From assembly GCA_035316325.1 (NCBI GenBank), contig DATHJB010000024.1:1-64000 (forward strand): DNA of 64,000 bases. The letters run 5' to 3'. The notes beneath the pieces are model-generated. The model saw only the letters and a list, made by a program, of their open reading frames with translations. It searched no databases and had not been told where the DNA came from. This document shows positions 57,304-64,000 of the stretch, piece by piece. A program made the position numbers and the translations under genes. Every line of letters starts with the position of its first letter. The first letter of the stretch is position 1. The DNA is from Acidimicrobiales bacterium (GTDB lineage Bacteria > Actinomycetota > Acidimicrobiia > Acidimicrobiales > VFJN01).

Positions 57304-58635
57304 GTGCCCGATGCGCCAGTGAGCGGCCAGGAGGAAGCCATCCTCCGGCGGGCTCCATTCTCCGAGAACCCGCGTGTGGGCACCCGCGGCCTGCGCTCGC
57401 AGAAGCGCATCCTCGACGCCGCGCTCCAGGTCTTCGGCGAGCTCGGCTACCACCAGACCGGCGTCATCCGCATCACCGAGGTCGCCGGTTGCTCCCGAGC
57501 GGCCTTCTACCAGTACTTCTCCAGCAAGGAAGACGTCTTCCGCCACCTCGCCGGCGACGTGGCGCACCAGCTGATGGCGTCCACCGAGGCGCTCAAGGAG
57601 ATCACCGCCGACGTGGCGGGCTGGAAGGTGCTGCGGGAGTGGATCGACGAGCACGCCACCATCTACGCCACCTACGAGCCGGTGTTCCAGGCGTTCCAGG
57701 CCGCCCAGGCCAGCGACGAGGCCGTCGCCAGCGGTGCGGCGCGGATCGCCAACCGACAGTCGGCCGCGCTGCGGGCCAAGGTCCCCACCGACACCCTGCC
57801 GCCCCGGCACGTCGACGCGGTGCTCGACCTGCTGCTGAGCAGCATCACCCGCACCCACCGGTTCTGCGACGTACTCCGGGCCGCGCTGCCCAAGGGGGCG
57901 CTGCCGGAGGAGCGGATCTACACGGCTCTCGCCGACGTCGTCCACCGCACGCTCTTCGGGTTGGACGAGGCGGTCAACGTGCGCGCCGCACCGGACGAGC
58001 CGGTGGTCCGCCTCCGGACGCGCGGGGCGCTGCTGGGGAGCCTCCAGGACGACCGCATCCCCGCCAACCTCTCCCCCACCAGCCAGCGCACGCTCGACGC
58101 GCTCCTGGAGGCGGCGCAGGAGGTGCTGATCACGCAGGGCTACCACGCCACCCGGGTCGACGACATCGCCGCGTCGGCGGGCGTGTCGCACGGCGCGTTC
58201 TACCGCTACTTCGAGAACAAGGACCACATCGTGCGGGCGGTCGCCATCCGGGCGATCACCCGGGTGGGCGAAGCGTTCGCCGACATCCCCGACATCGCCA
58301 CCGCCGACGGTCCGGCCAGCCCGACGGCGCTGCGGCGCTGGCTGCGGCGCTACGCCAGCACGTCGGCGTCGGAAGCCGCGATGGTCCGGGTCTGGGTCGA
58401 CGGGGCGGAGGACAACCCCCAGCAGACGCTCGAGTCCGCCGCCGCGCTCGACTGGGGGCGCACCCGGCTCGTCCGCGTCCTGGAGCCCCGGGGCTTCGGC
58501 GACGTCGAGACCGAGGCCCTGCTGCTGGTGGTGGTGCTCGACGCCATGGGAGCACAGCGACGCTCGCCGGCCGTCATCGAGGCGGCCGCCCTGTTCATCG
58601 AGCGCGGCCTGCTCGGCTCGGTGCACGCCCGGTGA
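57304..58635 (+). CDS. Tandem TetR regulator (two TetR domains in one chain)
   Basis: A 443-residue protein made of two TetR units. The first HTH (about residues 32-80) reads QKRILDAALQVFGELGYHQ and AAFYQYFSSKEDVF. The second (about 262-312) reads LDALLEAAQEVLITQGYHA and GAFYRYFENKDHI. Each is followed by a helical ligand-binding half. This is the architecture of Mce3R of Mycobacterium tuberculosis, where one chain replaces a TetR dimer. The GTG at 57304 (AAAGG at 57291-57295) is preferred; a GTG at 57295 would add three residues. An operator copy sits in its promoter, and it overlaps the SDR gene by four bases. It is the best candidate repressor of the regulon. Confidence 0.9.
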   Translation: MPDAPVSGQEEAILRRAPFSENPRVGTRGLRSQKRILDAALQVFGELGYHQTGVIRITEVAGCSRAAFYQYFSSKEDVFRHLAGDVAHQLMASTEALKEITADVAGWKVLREWIDEHATIYATYEPVFQAFQAAQASDEAVASGAARIANRQSAALRAKVPTDTLPPRHVDAVLDLLLSSITRTHRFCDVLRAALPKGALPEERIYTALADVVHRTLFGLDEAVNVRAAPDEPVVRLRTRGALLGSLQDDRIPANLSPTSQRTLDALLEAAQEVLITQGYHATRVDDIAASAGVSHGAFYRYFENKDHIVRAVAIRAITRVGEAFADIPDIATADGPASPTALRRWLRRYASTSASEAAMVRVWVDGAEDNPQQTLESAAALDWGRTRLVRVLEPRGFGDVETEALLLVVVLDAMGAQRRSPAVIEAAALFIERGLLGSVHAR

Positions 58636-59423
58636 GCCCGGCACCGGACGACGACGCCCGTGTGCGCACGCCGGCCGAGCTGTTCGACCTGACCGGCAAG
58701 GTCGCCCTCGTCACCGGGGGCAGCCGGGGCCTCGGCGAGCAGATGGCGCGGGCGTTCGCCGCTGCCGGGGCCGACGTCGTGATCGCCAGCCGCAAGCTGG
58801 AGAACTGCGAGCGGGTGGCGACCGAGATCGAGAAGGCGACGGGACGGACCGCGCTCCCCTACTCCTGCCACGTCGGGCGGTGGGACGAGCTGCCGGGCCT
58901 GGTCGACGCCACCTACGACCACTTCGGCCACCTCGACGTGCTCGTGAACAACGCCGGGATGTCACCCGTGTACCCCGACCTCGGCTCGGTGTCGGAGCAG
59001 CTCTTCGACAGCGTGGTGAACCTGAACCTCAAGGGCCCGTTCCGGCTGTGCGCCCTGGCCGGCCCCCGCATGGTGGCCGACGGCGGGGGCTCGATCATCA
59101 ACGTGAGCAGCACCGGGTCGATCCGCCCCAACGAGGCGATCATCCCCTACGCCGCGGCCAAGGCCGGGCTCAACACCATGACCGCAGCGCTCGCCGGCGC
59201 CCTCGGGCCGACCGTGCGGGTGAACTGCCTGATGGCCGGGCCGTTCCTCACCGACGCCGCCGCCGGCTGGGACATGGAGGGTTTCGAGAGGGGCGCCCGG
59301 AGCCACGCCCTCCAGCGCATCGGCGCCCCCGACGAGATAGTCGGCGCCGCCCTCTACCTGGCCAGCGACGCCTCCAGCTACACCAGCGGCGCCACCCTCC
59401 GGGTCGACGGCGGCATCCCGTAA
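58632..59423 (+). CDS. Short-chain dehydrogenase/reductase
   Basis: A 263-residue Rossmann SDR. The nucleotide motif VTGGSRGLGE near residue 29, NNAGMS near 107, the catalytic serine in INVSSTGS near 152, and YAAAKAGLN near 169 (Tyr-x-x-x-Lys) are present. The C-terminal TSGATLRVDGGIP is typical. It oxidises a hydroxyl or reduces a keto group with NAD(P). The GTG at 58632 overlaps the tandem TetR stop codon, so both are made from one mRNA. Hairpin element 5 follows its stop codon. Confidence 0.92.
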   Translation: MSPAPDDDARVRTPAELFDLTGKVALVTGGSRGLGEQMARAFAAAGADVVIASRKLENCERVATEIEKATGRTALPYSCHVGRWDELPGLVDATYDHFGHLDVLVNNAGMSPVYPDLGSVSEQLFDSVVNLNLKGPFRLCALAGPRMVADGGGSIINVSSTGSIRPNEAIIPYAAAKAGLNTMTAALAGALGPTVRVNCLMAGPFLTDAAAGWDMEGFERGARSHALQRIGAPDEIVGAALYLASDASSYTSGATLRVDGGIP

Positions 59424-59425
59424 CC

Positions 59426-59478
59426 CCGAAATTGCGTGGCAGGTGGCCGCTATGGCGCCATCTCCCACGCAATTTCGG
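59426..59478. repeat. REP-like hairpin element 5
   Basis: CCGAAATTGCGTGG (59426-59439) pairs perfectly with CCACGCAATTTCGG (59465-59478), flanked by CCCC/GGGG. Centre GGCCGCTATGGCGCC. Between convergent genes. Confidence 0.75.
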
Positions 59479-59494
59479 TAGGGGTTCGGACCGG

Positions 59495-60955
59495 TCAGCC
59501 GGGCCAGCCGACGGTCTTCGTCTCGGTGAAGACCTCCAGGCCCTCCCGGCCGCACTGCCGGCCGATGCCCGAGCCCTTGTAGCCGCCGAACGGGGCGTCG
59601 GCGCCGTACCAGACGCCACCGTTGATCCCCAGCGTGCCCGTGCGGATGCGGCGGGCGACGCCCTTGGCCCGCTCCAGGTCGCCGGACGTGATCATCCCCG
59701 AGAGCCCGTAGGGCGAGTCGTTGGCGATGCGCACGGCATCGTCGTCGCCGTCGAAGGGGATCACCACCAGCACGGGGCCGAAGATCTCCTCGCGGGCGAC
59801 GGTCATCGAGTTGTCGACGTCGGCGAACAGCGTGGGCTCGACGTAGTACCCGACCGGCAGGTGCGCCGGCACCCCGCCACCGGTCACGACCCGCGCCCCC
59901 TCGGCCTTGCCCTGCTCGATGTAGCCGAGCACGCGCTCCTGCTGCTTGCGCGACACCTGCGGGCCCTGCATCACCGACGTGTCCGTGGGGTCGCCGTAGC
60001 TCCAGCCGTCGAAGCCCGACCGCACGAGCTCGACCGCCTCGTCGTAGCGGGACCGGGGCACGAGGATCCGCGACGAGATCGCGCACCCCTGGCCGCCGTG
60101 CATGCACGACATGACCGCGCTGGGCAGGGACGCCTCCAGGTTGGCGTCGTCGAGCAGGAGGTTGACCGACTTGCCGCCCAGCTCGAGGAAGACCCGCTTC
60201 AGGGTGGGCGCCCCCGCCTCCATGATCCGCCGGCCGGTCGCCGTCGAGCCGGTGAAGGCCACCAGGTCGACGTCGGGCGAGGTGGTGAGCACCTCCCCCA
60301 CCATGTGGTCGCGGCTGGTCACGATGTTGACGACGCCGGGCGGGATGTCGGTCTTCTCGACGATCAGGCGGGCCAGGCGGGTGGCGTTCCAGGGCGTGTC
60401 GGGCGCGGGTTTGAGCACGCACGTGTTGCCCATGGCGAGGACGGGCCCGAGCTTGTTGAGGGTGATCTCGAACGGGAAGTTCCACGGCACGATCACCCCG
60501 ACCACGCCGACGGGCTCCTTCCACACCCAGCGCTCGGTCTCGTAGCCGACGCCCATGGCGTCCTTGGACCCGATCGGGCGCTCCCACTCGAAGTCGTCGA
60601 CCATGGCGGCCGGCCAGGTCAGCGCCTCGCGCAGCGGGGCGTCGAGCTGCGGCCCGTAGGTGATCAGGACGGGGCACCCCACCTCGGCGACCAGCTCGTG
60701 GCGCAGGTCCTCCTGCTCCGCCTCGATGGCGGCCTGGAGCTGGTGGAGGCACTGCTTGCGCAGCTCGCGGTCGGTCGACCAGGAGGTGGTGTCGAACGCC
60801 TGGCGGGCCGCGGCGACGGCGCGCGCCATGTCGGCCGCCGAGCCATCGGCCACGGGGCCGAGCACCTCTTCGGTGGCCGGGTTCACGTTGTCGAACGTGG
60901 CACCTCCCTCACCCTCGACCAGCCGACCATCGACGAGCATCCGCAGATCGCCCAC
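59495..60955 (-). CDS. Aldehyde dehydrogenase (2)
   Basis: A 486-residue NAD(P)-dependent aldehyde dehydrogenase. VPWNFPFEITLNK near residue 155, FTGSTATGRRIMEAG near 232, ELGGKSVNLLLD near 255, GQGCAISSRIL near 286 (nucleophilic Cys) and EEIFGPVLVVIPFD near 393. A GGGGGAGG ribosome site fits the GTG at 60955; a GTG at 60961 is an alternative. The TAGATT promoter lies inside the gap with operator 16. Substrate likely an aldehyde from the pathway. Confidence 0.92.
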   Translation of the reverse strand: MGDLRMLVDGRLVEGEGGATFDNVNPATEEVLGPVADGSAADMARAVAAARQAFDTTSWSTDRELRKQCLHQLQAAIEAEQEDLRHELVAEVGCPVLITYGPQLDAPLREALTWPAAMVDDFEWERPIGSKDAMGVGYETERWVWKEPVGVVGVIVPWNFPFEITLNKLGPVLAMGNTCVLKPAPDTPWNATRLARLIVEKTDIPPGVVNIVTSRDHMVGEVLTTSPDVDLVAFTGSTATGRRIMEAGAPTLKRVFLELGGKSVNLLLDDANLEASLPSAVMSCMHGGQGCAISSRILVPRSRYDEAVELVRSGFDGWSYGDPTDTSVMQGPQVSRKQQERVLGYIEQGKAEGARVVTGGGVPAHLPVGYYVEPTLFADVDNSMTVAREEIFGPVLVVIPFDGDDDAVRIANDSPYGLSGMITSGDLERAKGVARRIRTGTLGINGGVWYGADAPFGGYKGSGIGRQCGREGLEVFTETKTVGWPG

Positions 60956-60989
60956 GTGCACCCTCCCCCGTCAGGAACTGCCAGAAATC

Positions 60990-61003
60990 TAACACCAGCG
61001 TCA
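60990..61003. promoter_or_regulatory. Regulon operator 16 (aldehyde dehydrogenase 2)
   Basis: TAACACCAGCGTCA touches the TAGATT -10 box for the dehydrogenase gene and covers the stop codon of the upstream hydrolase gene. Confidence 0.6.
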
Positions 61004-61924
61004 CTCCGATGACGGCGTGACCTCGTCGAGGAAGGCCGAGACCAGGGCGATCGTCGAGCGCGGGTTGTCGCCGGCGGCCAGGTGCCCGGCGCGCTCCACC
61101 ACGGCCAGCCGGGCGTCGGGGATCAGGTCGACGAGCTCCTCGGCGCTCTGGCTCGACAGCACGTCGCTGGCCGCGCCCCGCAGGACCAGGACCGGGCAGC
61201 GCAGCCCGGCCGCGTCCTCCTCGAGCCCGGCGAGGATCACGCTCGCGTCCACCGGCTCGGCCGTGGCGGCCTCCCGCTCGCGCCAGCGCTGGCCGGCGCG
61301 GTGCTTCCAGACCCAGCGCCCGTCGGCCCGCTGCCGCAGGTTGCGGCTCAGGCTCTGGACGCGGACGTTCTTGCGGTGCGGCAGGTATTGCCGGATCTCG
61401 GTGGCCGCCTCCTCCAGCGAGCCGAACGACTCGTGGGCGGTCATCATCTCCATGATCCGCCGCACACCCTTCTCCTCCAGGCGGTGGGCGACGTCGATCA
61501 GCACGATCCCGGTCACCCGCTCGGGATGGCCCGACGCGTAGGTGAGCGACGTGATGCCGCCCAACGAGGCGCCGACGAGCACGAGCCGCTCGAGGCCGAA
61601 CGCGTCGAGCAGCGGGGCGATCGCCGCGGCCAGCGCCTGGCGGCCGAACGTGTCGGTGGGCGCCAGCGGGTCGGAGTCGCCGTGCCCGGGCATGTCCGGG
61701 GCCACCACGTGGTAGCGGTCGCCCAGCGCGGCGCCCAGCTCCTCGTACATGTAGGCGGTCTGGCCCCCGCCGTGGAGGGCGAGAACGGGCGGCAGCCCAC
61801 GGTGGCCCCACTCGAGGTAGTGCACCTGGCGCTCCCCCACCTGCAGGAAGCCGCTCCGACCGCCCGGGGGGATGTCGTGGCGGGGGGCCAGGTCGTCCGG
61901 GTCGAAGGCGTCGGCGATGCTCAC
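61001..61924 (-). CDS. Alpha/beta hydrolase
   Basis: A 307-residue alpha/beta hydrolase. LALHGGGQTAYMY near residue 49 is the oxyanion strand, VLVGASLGGITSL near 115 the nucleophile elbow (G-x-S-x-G), LVLRGAASDVL near 248 the acid strand, and ERAGHLAAGDNP near 280 the histidine. Members hydrolyse C-C or ester bonds. The GTG at 61924 is 6 bases after TATAAA on the minus strand, so it is leaderless under operator 17. A meta-cleavage-type or lactone hydrolase is possible; no fixed substrate. Confidence 0.9.
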   Translation of the reverse strand: MSIADAFDPDDLAPRHDIPPGGRSGFLQVGERQVHYLEWGHRGLPPVLALHGGGQTAYMYEELGAALGDRYHVVAPDMPGHGDSDPLAPTDTFGRQALAAAIAPLLDAFGLERLVLVGASLGGITSLTYASGHPERVTGIVLIDVAHRLEEKGVRRIMEMMTAHESFGSLEEAATEIRQYLPHRKNVRVQSLSRNLRQRADGRWVWKHRAGQRWREREAATAEPVDASVILAGLEEDAAGLRCPVLVLRGAASDVLSSQSAEELVDLIPDARLAVVERAGHLAAGDNPRSTIALVSAFLDEVTPSSE

Positions 61925-61934
61925 CCGAACTTTA

Positions 61935-61948
61935 TAACACCGGCGTCA
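61935..61948. promoter_or_regulatory. Regulon operator 17 (hydrolase / CoA transferase divergent promoters)
   Basis: TAACACCGGCGTCA overlaps the hydrolase -10 box (TATAAA, minus strand) and lies upstream of TAGATT (61959-61964) for the divergent CoA transferase. Confidence 0.65.
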
Positions 61949-62018
61949 CATGAAGGGTTAGATTGCGTCGAAGCGGATCGGGACGGCGTGCCACCCGTCC
62001 CAGAAGGGGGTGCTGCCG

Positions 62019-63236
62019 ATGGCTGGTCCACTGGACGGCGTGCGGGTGCTCGAGGTCGCGAGCTGGATGTTCGTGCCCTCGGGAGGATCGGTGCTGGTCG
62101 ACTGGGGCGCGGACGTCGTCAAGGTCGAGCACCCCGTCACCGGCGACCCCCAGCGCGGCCTCGTCACGTCCGGCCTGATACCGGGCGGCCCCGACGGCGT
62201 GAACTTCATGATCGAGCAGCCCAACCGGGGCAAGCGCTCGGTGGCCATCGACATCGCCCACCCCGACGGCCACGAGGCGCTGATGCGCCTGGTCGACACC
62301 GCCGACGTCTTCCTCACCAGCTACCTGCCGCCGGTGCGGCGCAAGCTCGGCATCGACACCGACGCCATCCGGGCCCGCAACCCGAACATCATCGTCGCCC
62401 GCGGCTCCGGCCAGGGACCGAAGGGCCCCGACGCCGAGAAGGGCGGCTACGACGGCGCCTCGTTCTGGGCGCGGGGCGGCGTCGGCGCCACGATGCCGGA
62501 GAACGAGGGATGGCCGCAGGGTCAGCCCAGCCCGGCGTTCGGCGACGTGATGGGCGGCCTGGCCACCGCCGGCGCCATCGCCGCCGCCCTCTTCAAGCGC
62601 GAGCGGTCCGGCGAGGCGAGCGTGGTCGACGTGTCGCTGCTCGCCACCGCCATGTGGCAGATCTCGCCGATGGTGGTGGCGTCGAAGCTCTTCGGCCTCA
62701 CCCGGATCACGGGGAAGGGGCGCGGGATGTCGCCCAACCCCGGCGTCGGCACCTACCGCACCAGCGACGACCGCTTCATCAGCCTGATCCTGCTGCAGTC
62801 CGACAAGCACTGGGACGACTTCGTCGCCCGCCTCGGGGTGCCCGACATGGCCACCGACGAGCGGTTCCGCGACTCGACGGTGCGCGCCGAGAACTCCGCC
62901 GCGTGCATCGCCCGCCTCGACGAGGCCTTCGGCTCGCAGCCCCTCTCCTACTGGAAGGAGGCGCTGGCCGACTTCGACGGTGTGTGGACGCCCTTCCAGA
63001 CCCTCGACGAGCTCTACTCCGACCCGCAGGTGGTCGCCAACGGCTACCTGCCGACGATGACCGCCGCCAACGGGCAGGACGTGCAACTCGTGGCCAGCCC
63101 GGCGCAGTTCGACGAGGTGGCCGTCGGGGTGGAGCGGGCGCCCGAGCACGGCGAGCACACCGAGCTGGTGCTGCTCGAAGCGGGCCTCGACTGGGACCGC
63201 ATCGCGGCGCTGAAGGAGTCGAAGGCGATCCTGTGA
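62019..63236 (+). CDS. CaiB/BaiF family CoA transferase (2)
   Basis: A 405-residue class III CoA transferase. [19 protein letters not shown] near residue 5, [15 protein letters not shown] near 32, [12 protein letters not shown] near 104 and [20 protein letters not shown] near 173 with the catalytic aspartate. The ATG at 62019 (AGAAGGGGG site 8 bases upstream) is preferred over a GTG nine bases earlier. It overlaps the following SDR gene by four bases (GTGA). Substrate unknown; the family often exchanges CoA between succinyl-CoA or acyl-CoA and a pathway acid. Confidence 0.92.
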   Translation: MAGPLDGVRVLEVASWMFVPSGGSVLVDWGADVVKVEHPVTGDPQRGLVTSGLIPGGPDGVNFMIEQPNRGKRSVAIDIAHPDGHEALMRLVDTADVFLTSYLPPVRRKLGIDTDAIRARNPNIIVARGSGQGPKGPDAEKGGYDGASFWARGGVGATMPENEGWPQGQPSPAFGDVMGGLATAGAIAAALFKRERSGEASVVDVSLLATAMWQISPMVVASKLFGLTRITGKGRGMSPNPGVGTYRTSDDRFISLILLQSDKHWDDFVARLGVPDMATDERFRDSTVRAENSAACIARLDEAFGSQPLSYWKEALADFDGVWTPFQTLDELYSDPQVVANGYLPTMTAANGQDVQLVASPAQFDEVAVGVERAPEHGEHTELVLLEAGLDWDRIAALKESKAIL

Positions 63237-64000
63237 TCCCCGCAGGGAGCGCGCTGGTCACCGGGGCCAGCCGGGGCATCGGGCGGGCCGTCGCCGTGGA
63301 GCTGGCCGAGCGGGGCTTCGACGTGGTGGCCGCGATGCGCGACCCGGCCGACGGGAAGGACCTGGTCGGTGGACGCATGACCGTCGCCCGGATGGACGTC
63401 ACCGACCCGTCGACCATCGTGATCCCCGACGACCTCCGGGTGCTGGTCAACAACGCCGGCGTCGACCACGACCACACCCCGGTCGAGCACGCCGACCCGG
63501 CGGCATGGCGGGCCATGTTCGAGACCAACGTGATGGGCGTGCTCCACGTGACCCAGGCCGCCGTCCCCGTGCTGCGGGCCAACGCCCCGGCCGTGGTGTG
63601 CAACGTGACGTCGTCGTCGATCCTGGCGCCGGTGGCGTTCTACGCCGGCTACCGCGCCAGCAAGGCCGCCGTCTCCGCCGTCTGCGACGGCCTGCGGACC
63701 GAGCTGGCGCCGTTCGGCGTGCGGGTGGTGGAGATCCTCCCGGGGCCCGTCGACACCGACATGTTCCGGGTGACCGCCGGCGAGCCGCCGGCCGCCCGCT
63801 TCGAGCTCTACCGGGAGATGGCCGAGGCCGGCGCCGAGGGCCGGCGCCTCTACGCCGACCCGCTGGTGGTGCCGCCGGCCCAGGCGGCGAGCGACATCGT
63901 CGACGCCCTCCTCGACGACGACGGGCCCATGCGCCACAGCTGCGATCCCGTCGGCAAGGGCCTGCTCGACCTGTGGCGCCAGACCGACGACGAGTCGCTG
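63233..64000 (+). CDS. Short-chain dehydrogenase/reductase, cut by right window edge
   Basis: An open frame of 256 residues to the right edge, translated by eye. [20 protein letters not shown] near residue 9, [11 protein letters not shown] near 76, [11 protein letters not shown] near 123 with the catalytic serine, and GYRASKAAV near 135 (Tyr-x-x-x-Lys) make it a classical SDR. The GTG at 63233 overlaps the CoA transferase stop codon. The C-terminus is outside the window. Substrate unknown. Confidence 0.9.
   Translation, partial: MIPAGSALVTGASRGIGRAVAVELAERGFDVVAAMRDPADGKDLVGGRMTVARMDVTDPSTIVIPDDLRVLVNNAGVDHDHTPVEHADPAAWRAMFETNVMGVLHVTQAAVPVLRANAPAVVCNVTSSSILAPVAFYAGYRASKAAVSAVCDGLRTELAPFGVRVVEILPGPVDTDMFRVTAGEPPAARFELYREMAEAGAEGRRLYADPLVVPPAQAASDIVDALLDDDGPMRHSCDPVGKGLLDLWRQTDDESL

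Overview
The window is GC-rich DNA with tightly packed genes, many 4-base start/stop overlaps (ATGA or GTGA) and many apparently leaderless genes. It contains an F420-type LLM oxidoreductase, many acyl-CoA enzymes and three cytochromes P450. This fits an actinobacterium, perhaps of the Acidimicrobiia; that placement is inferred from gene content and was not tested. I see no rRNA, tRNA, CRISPR array, insertion sequence or phage gene.

Region by region. 1-9.1 kb: a Baeyer-Villiger monooxygenase (cut by the left edge), a thioesterase, an LLM oxidoreductase, a thioredoxin-like protein, a TetR regulator coupled to a diiron ferritin-like protein, a 597-residue protein of unknown function and a regulator with two XRE-type HTH domains. 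9.2-30.9 kb: a catabolic block with an acyl-CoA dehydrogenase, three enoyl-CoA hydratase family proteins, a nitroreductase, a VOC protein, a DUF35/thiolase-like pair, three P450s, an amidohydrolase, a thioesterase, a CoA transferase, a nucleosidase, two M24 peptidase-like proteins and two acyl-CoA synthetases. 31-33 kb: a small lipoprotein and glucose-6-phosphate dehydrogenase. 33.0-39.2 kb: an accessory island with a methyltransferase, an HTH-SUMF1 fusion, a class IV PLP enzyme, a 64-residue ORF, a Ddl-like ATP-grasp ligase, a MurF-like ligase and a C39-like peptidase. 39.4-64 kb: a branched-chain-amino-acid-type ABC importer, two acyl-CoA synthetases, three acyl-CoA dehydrogenases, a second DUF35/thiolase-like pair, a thiolase, two aldehyde dehydrogenases, a tandem TetR regulator, SDRs, a hydrolase and a second CoA transferase.

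Two features tie the catabolic genes together. First, a 14-bp operator-like palindrome (consensus TGACRYNNRYGTCA) occurs 17 times between 9.2 and 62 kb. It lies mostly in promoters and is absent from 1-9.2 kb and from the 31-39.3 kb stretch. One copy sits in front of a single-chain protein with two TetR domains, which is the obvious candidate repressor. Second, many genes start 6-8 bases after a TANNNT-like -10 box, so their mRNAs would be leaderless and the operator overlaps or abuts the -10 box. Together these look like one large regulon for import, CoA activation, hydroxylation and beta-oxidation-like breakdown of a hydrophobic carboxylic acid or a steroid/terpenoid side chain. The substrate cannot be read from sequence.

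The most likely undescribed pieces are the regulon with its tandem TetR protein, the ligase/peptidase island at 33.0-39.2 kb, and a family of about 50-bp hairpin elements found at five junctions between convergent genes.
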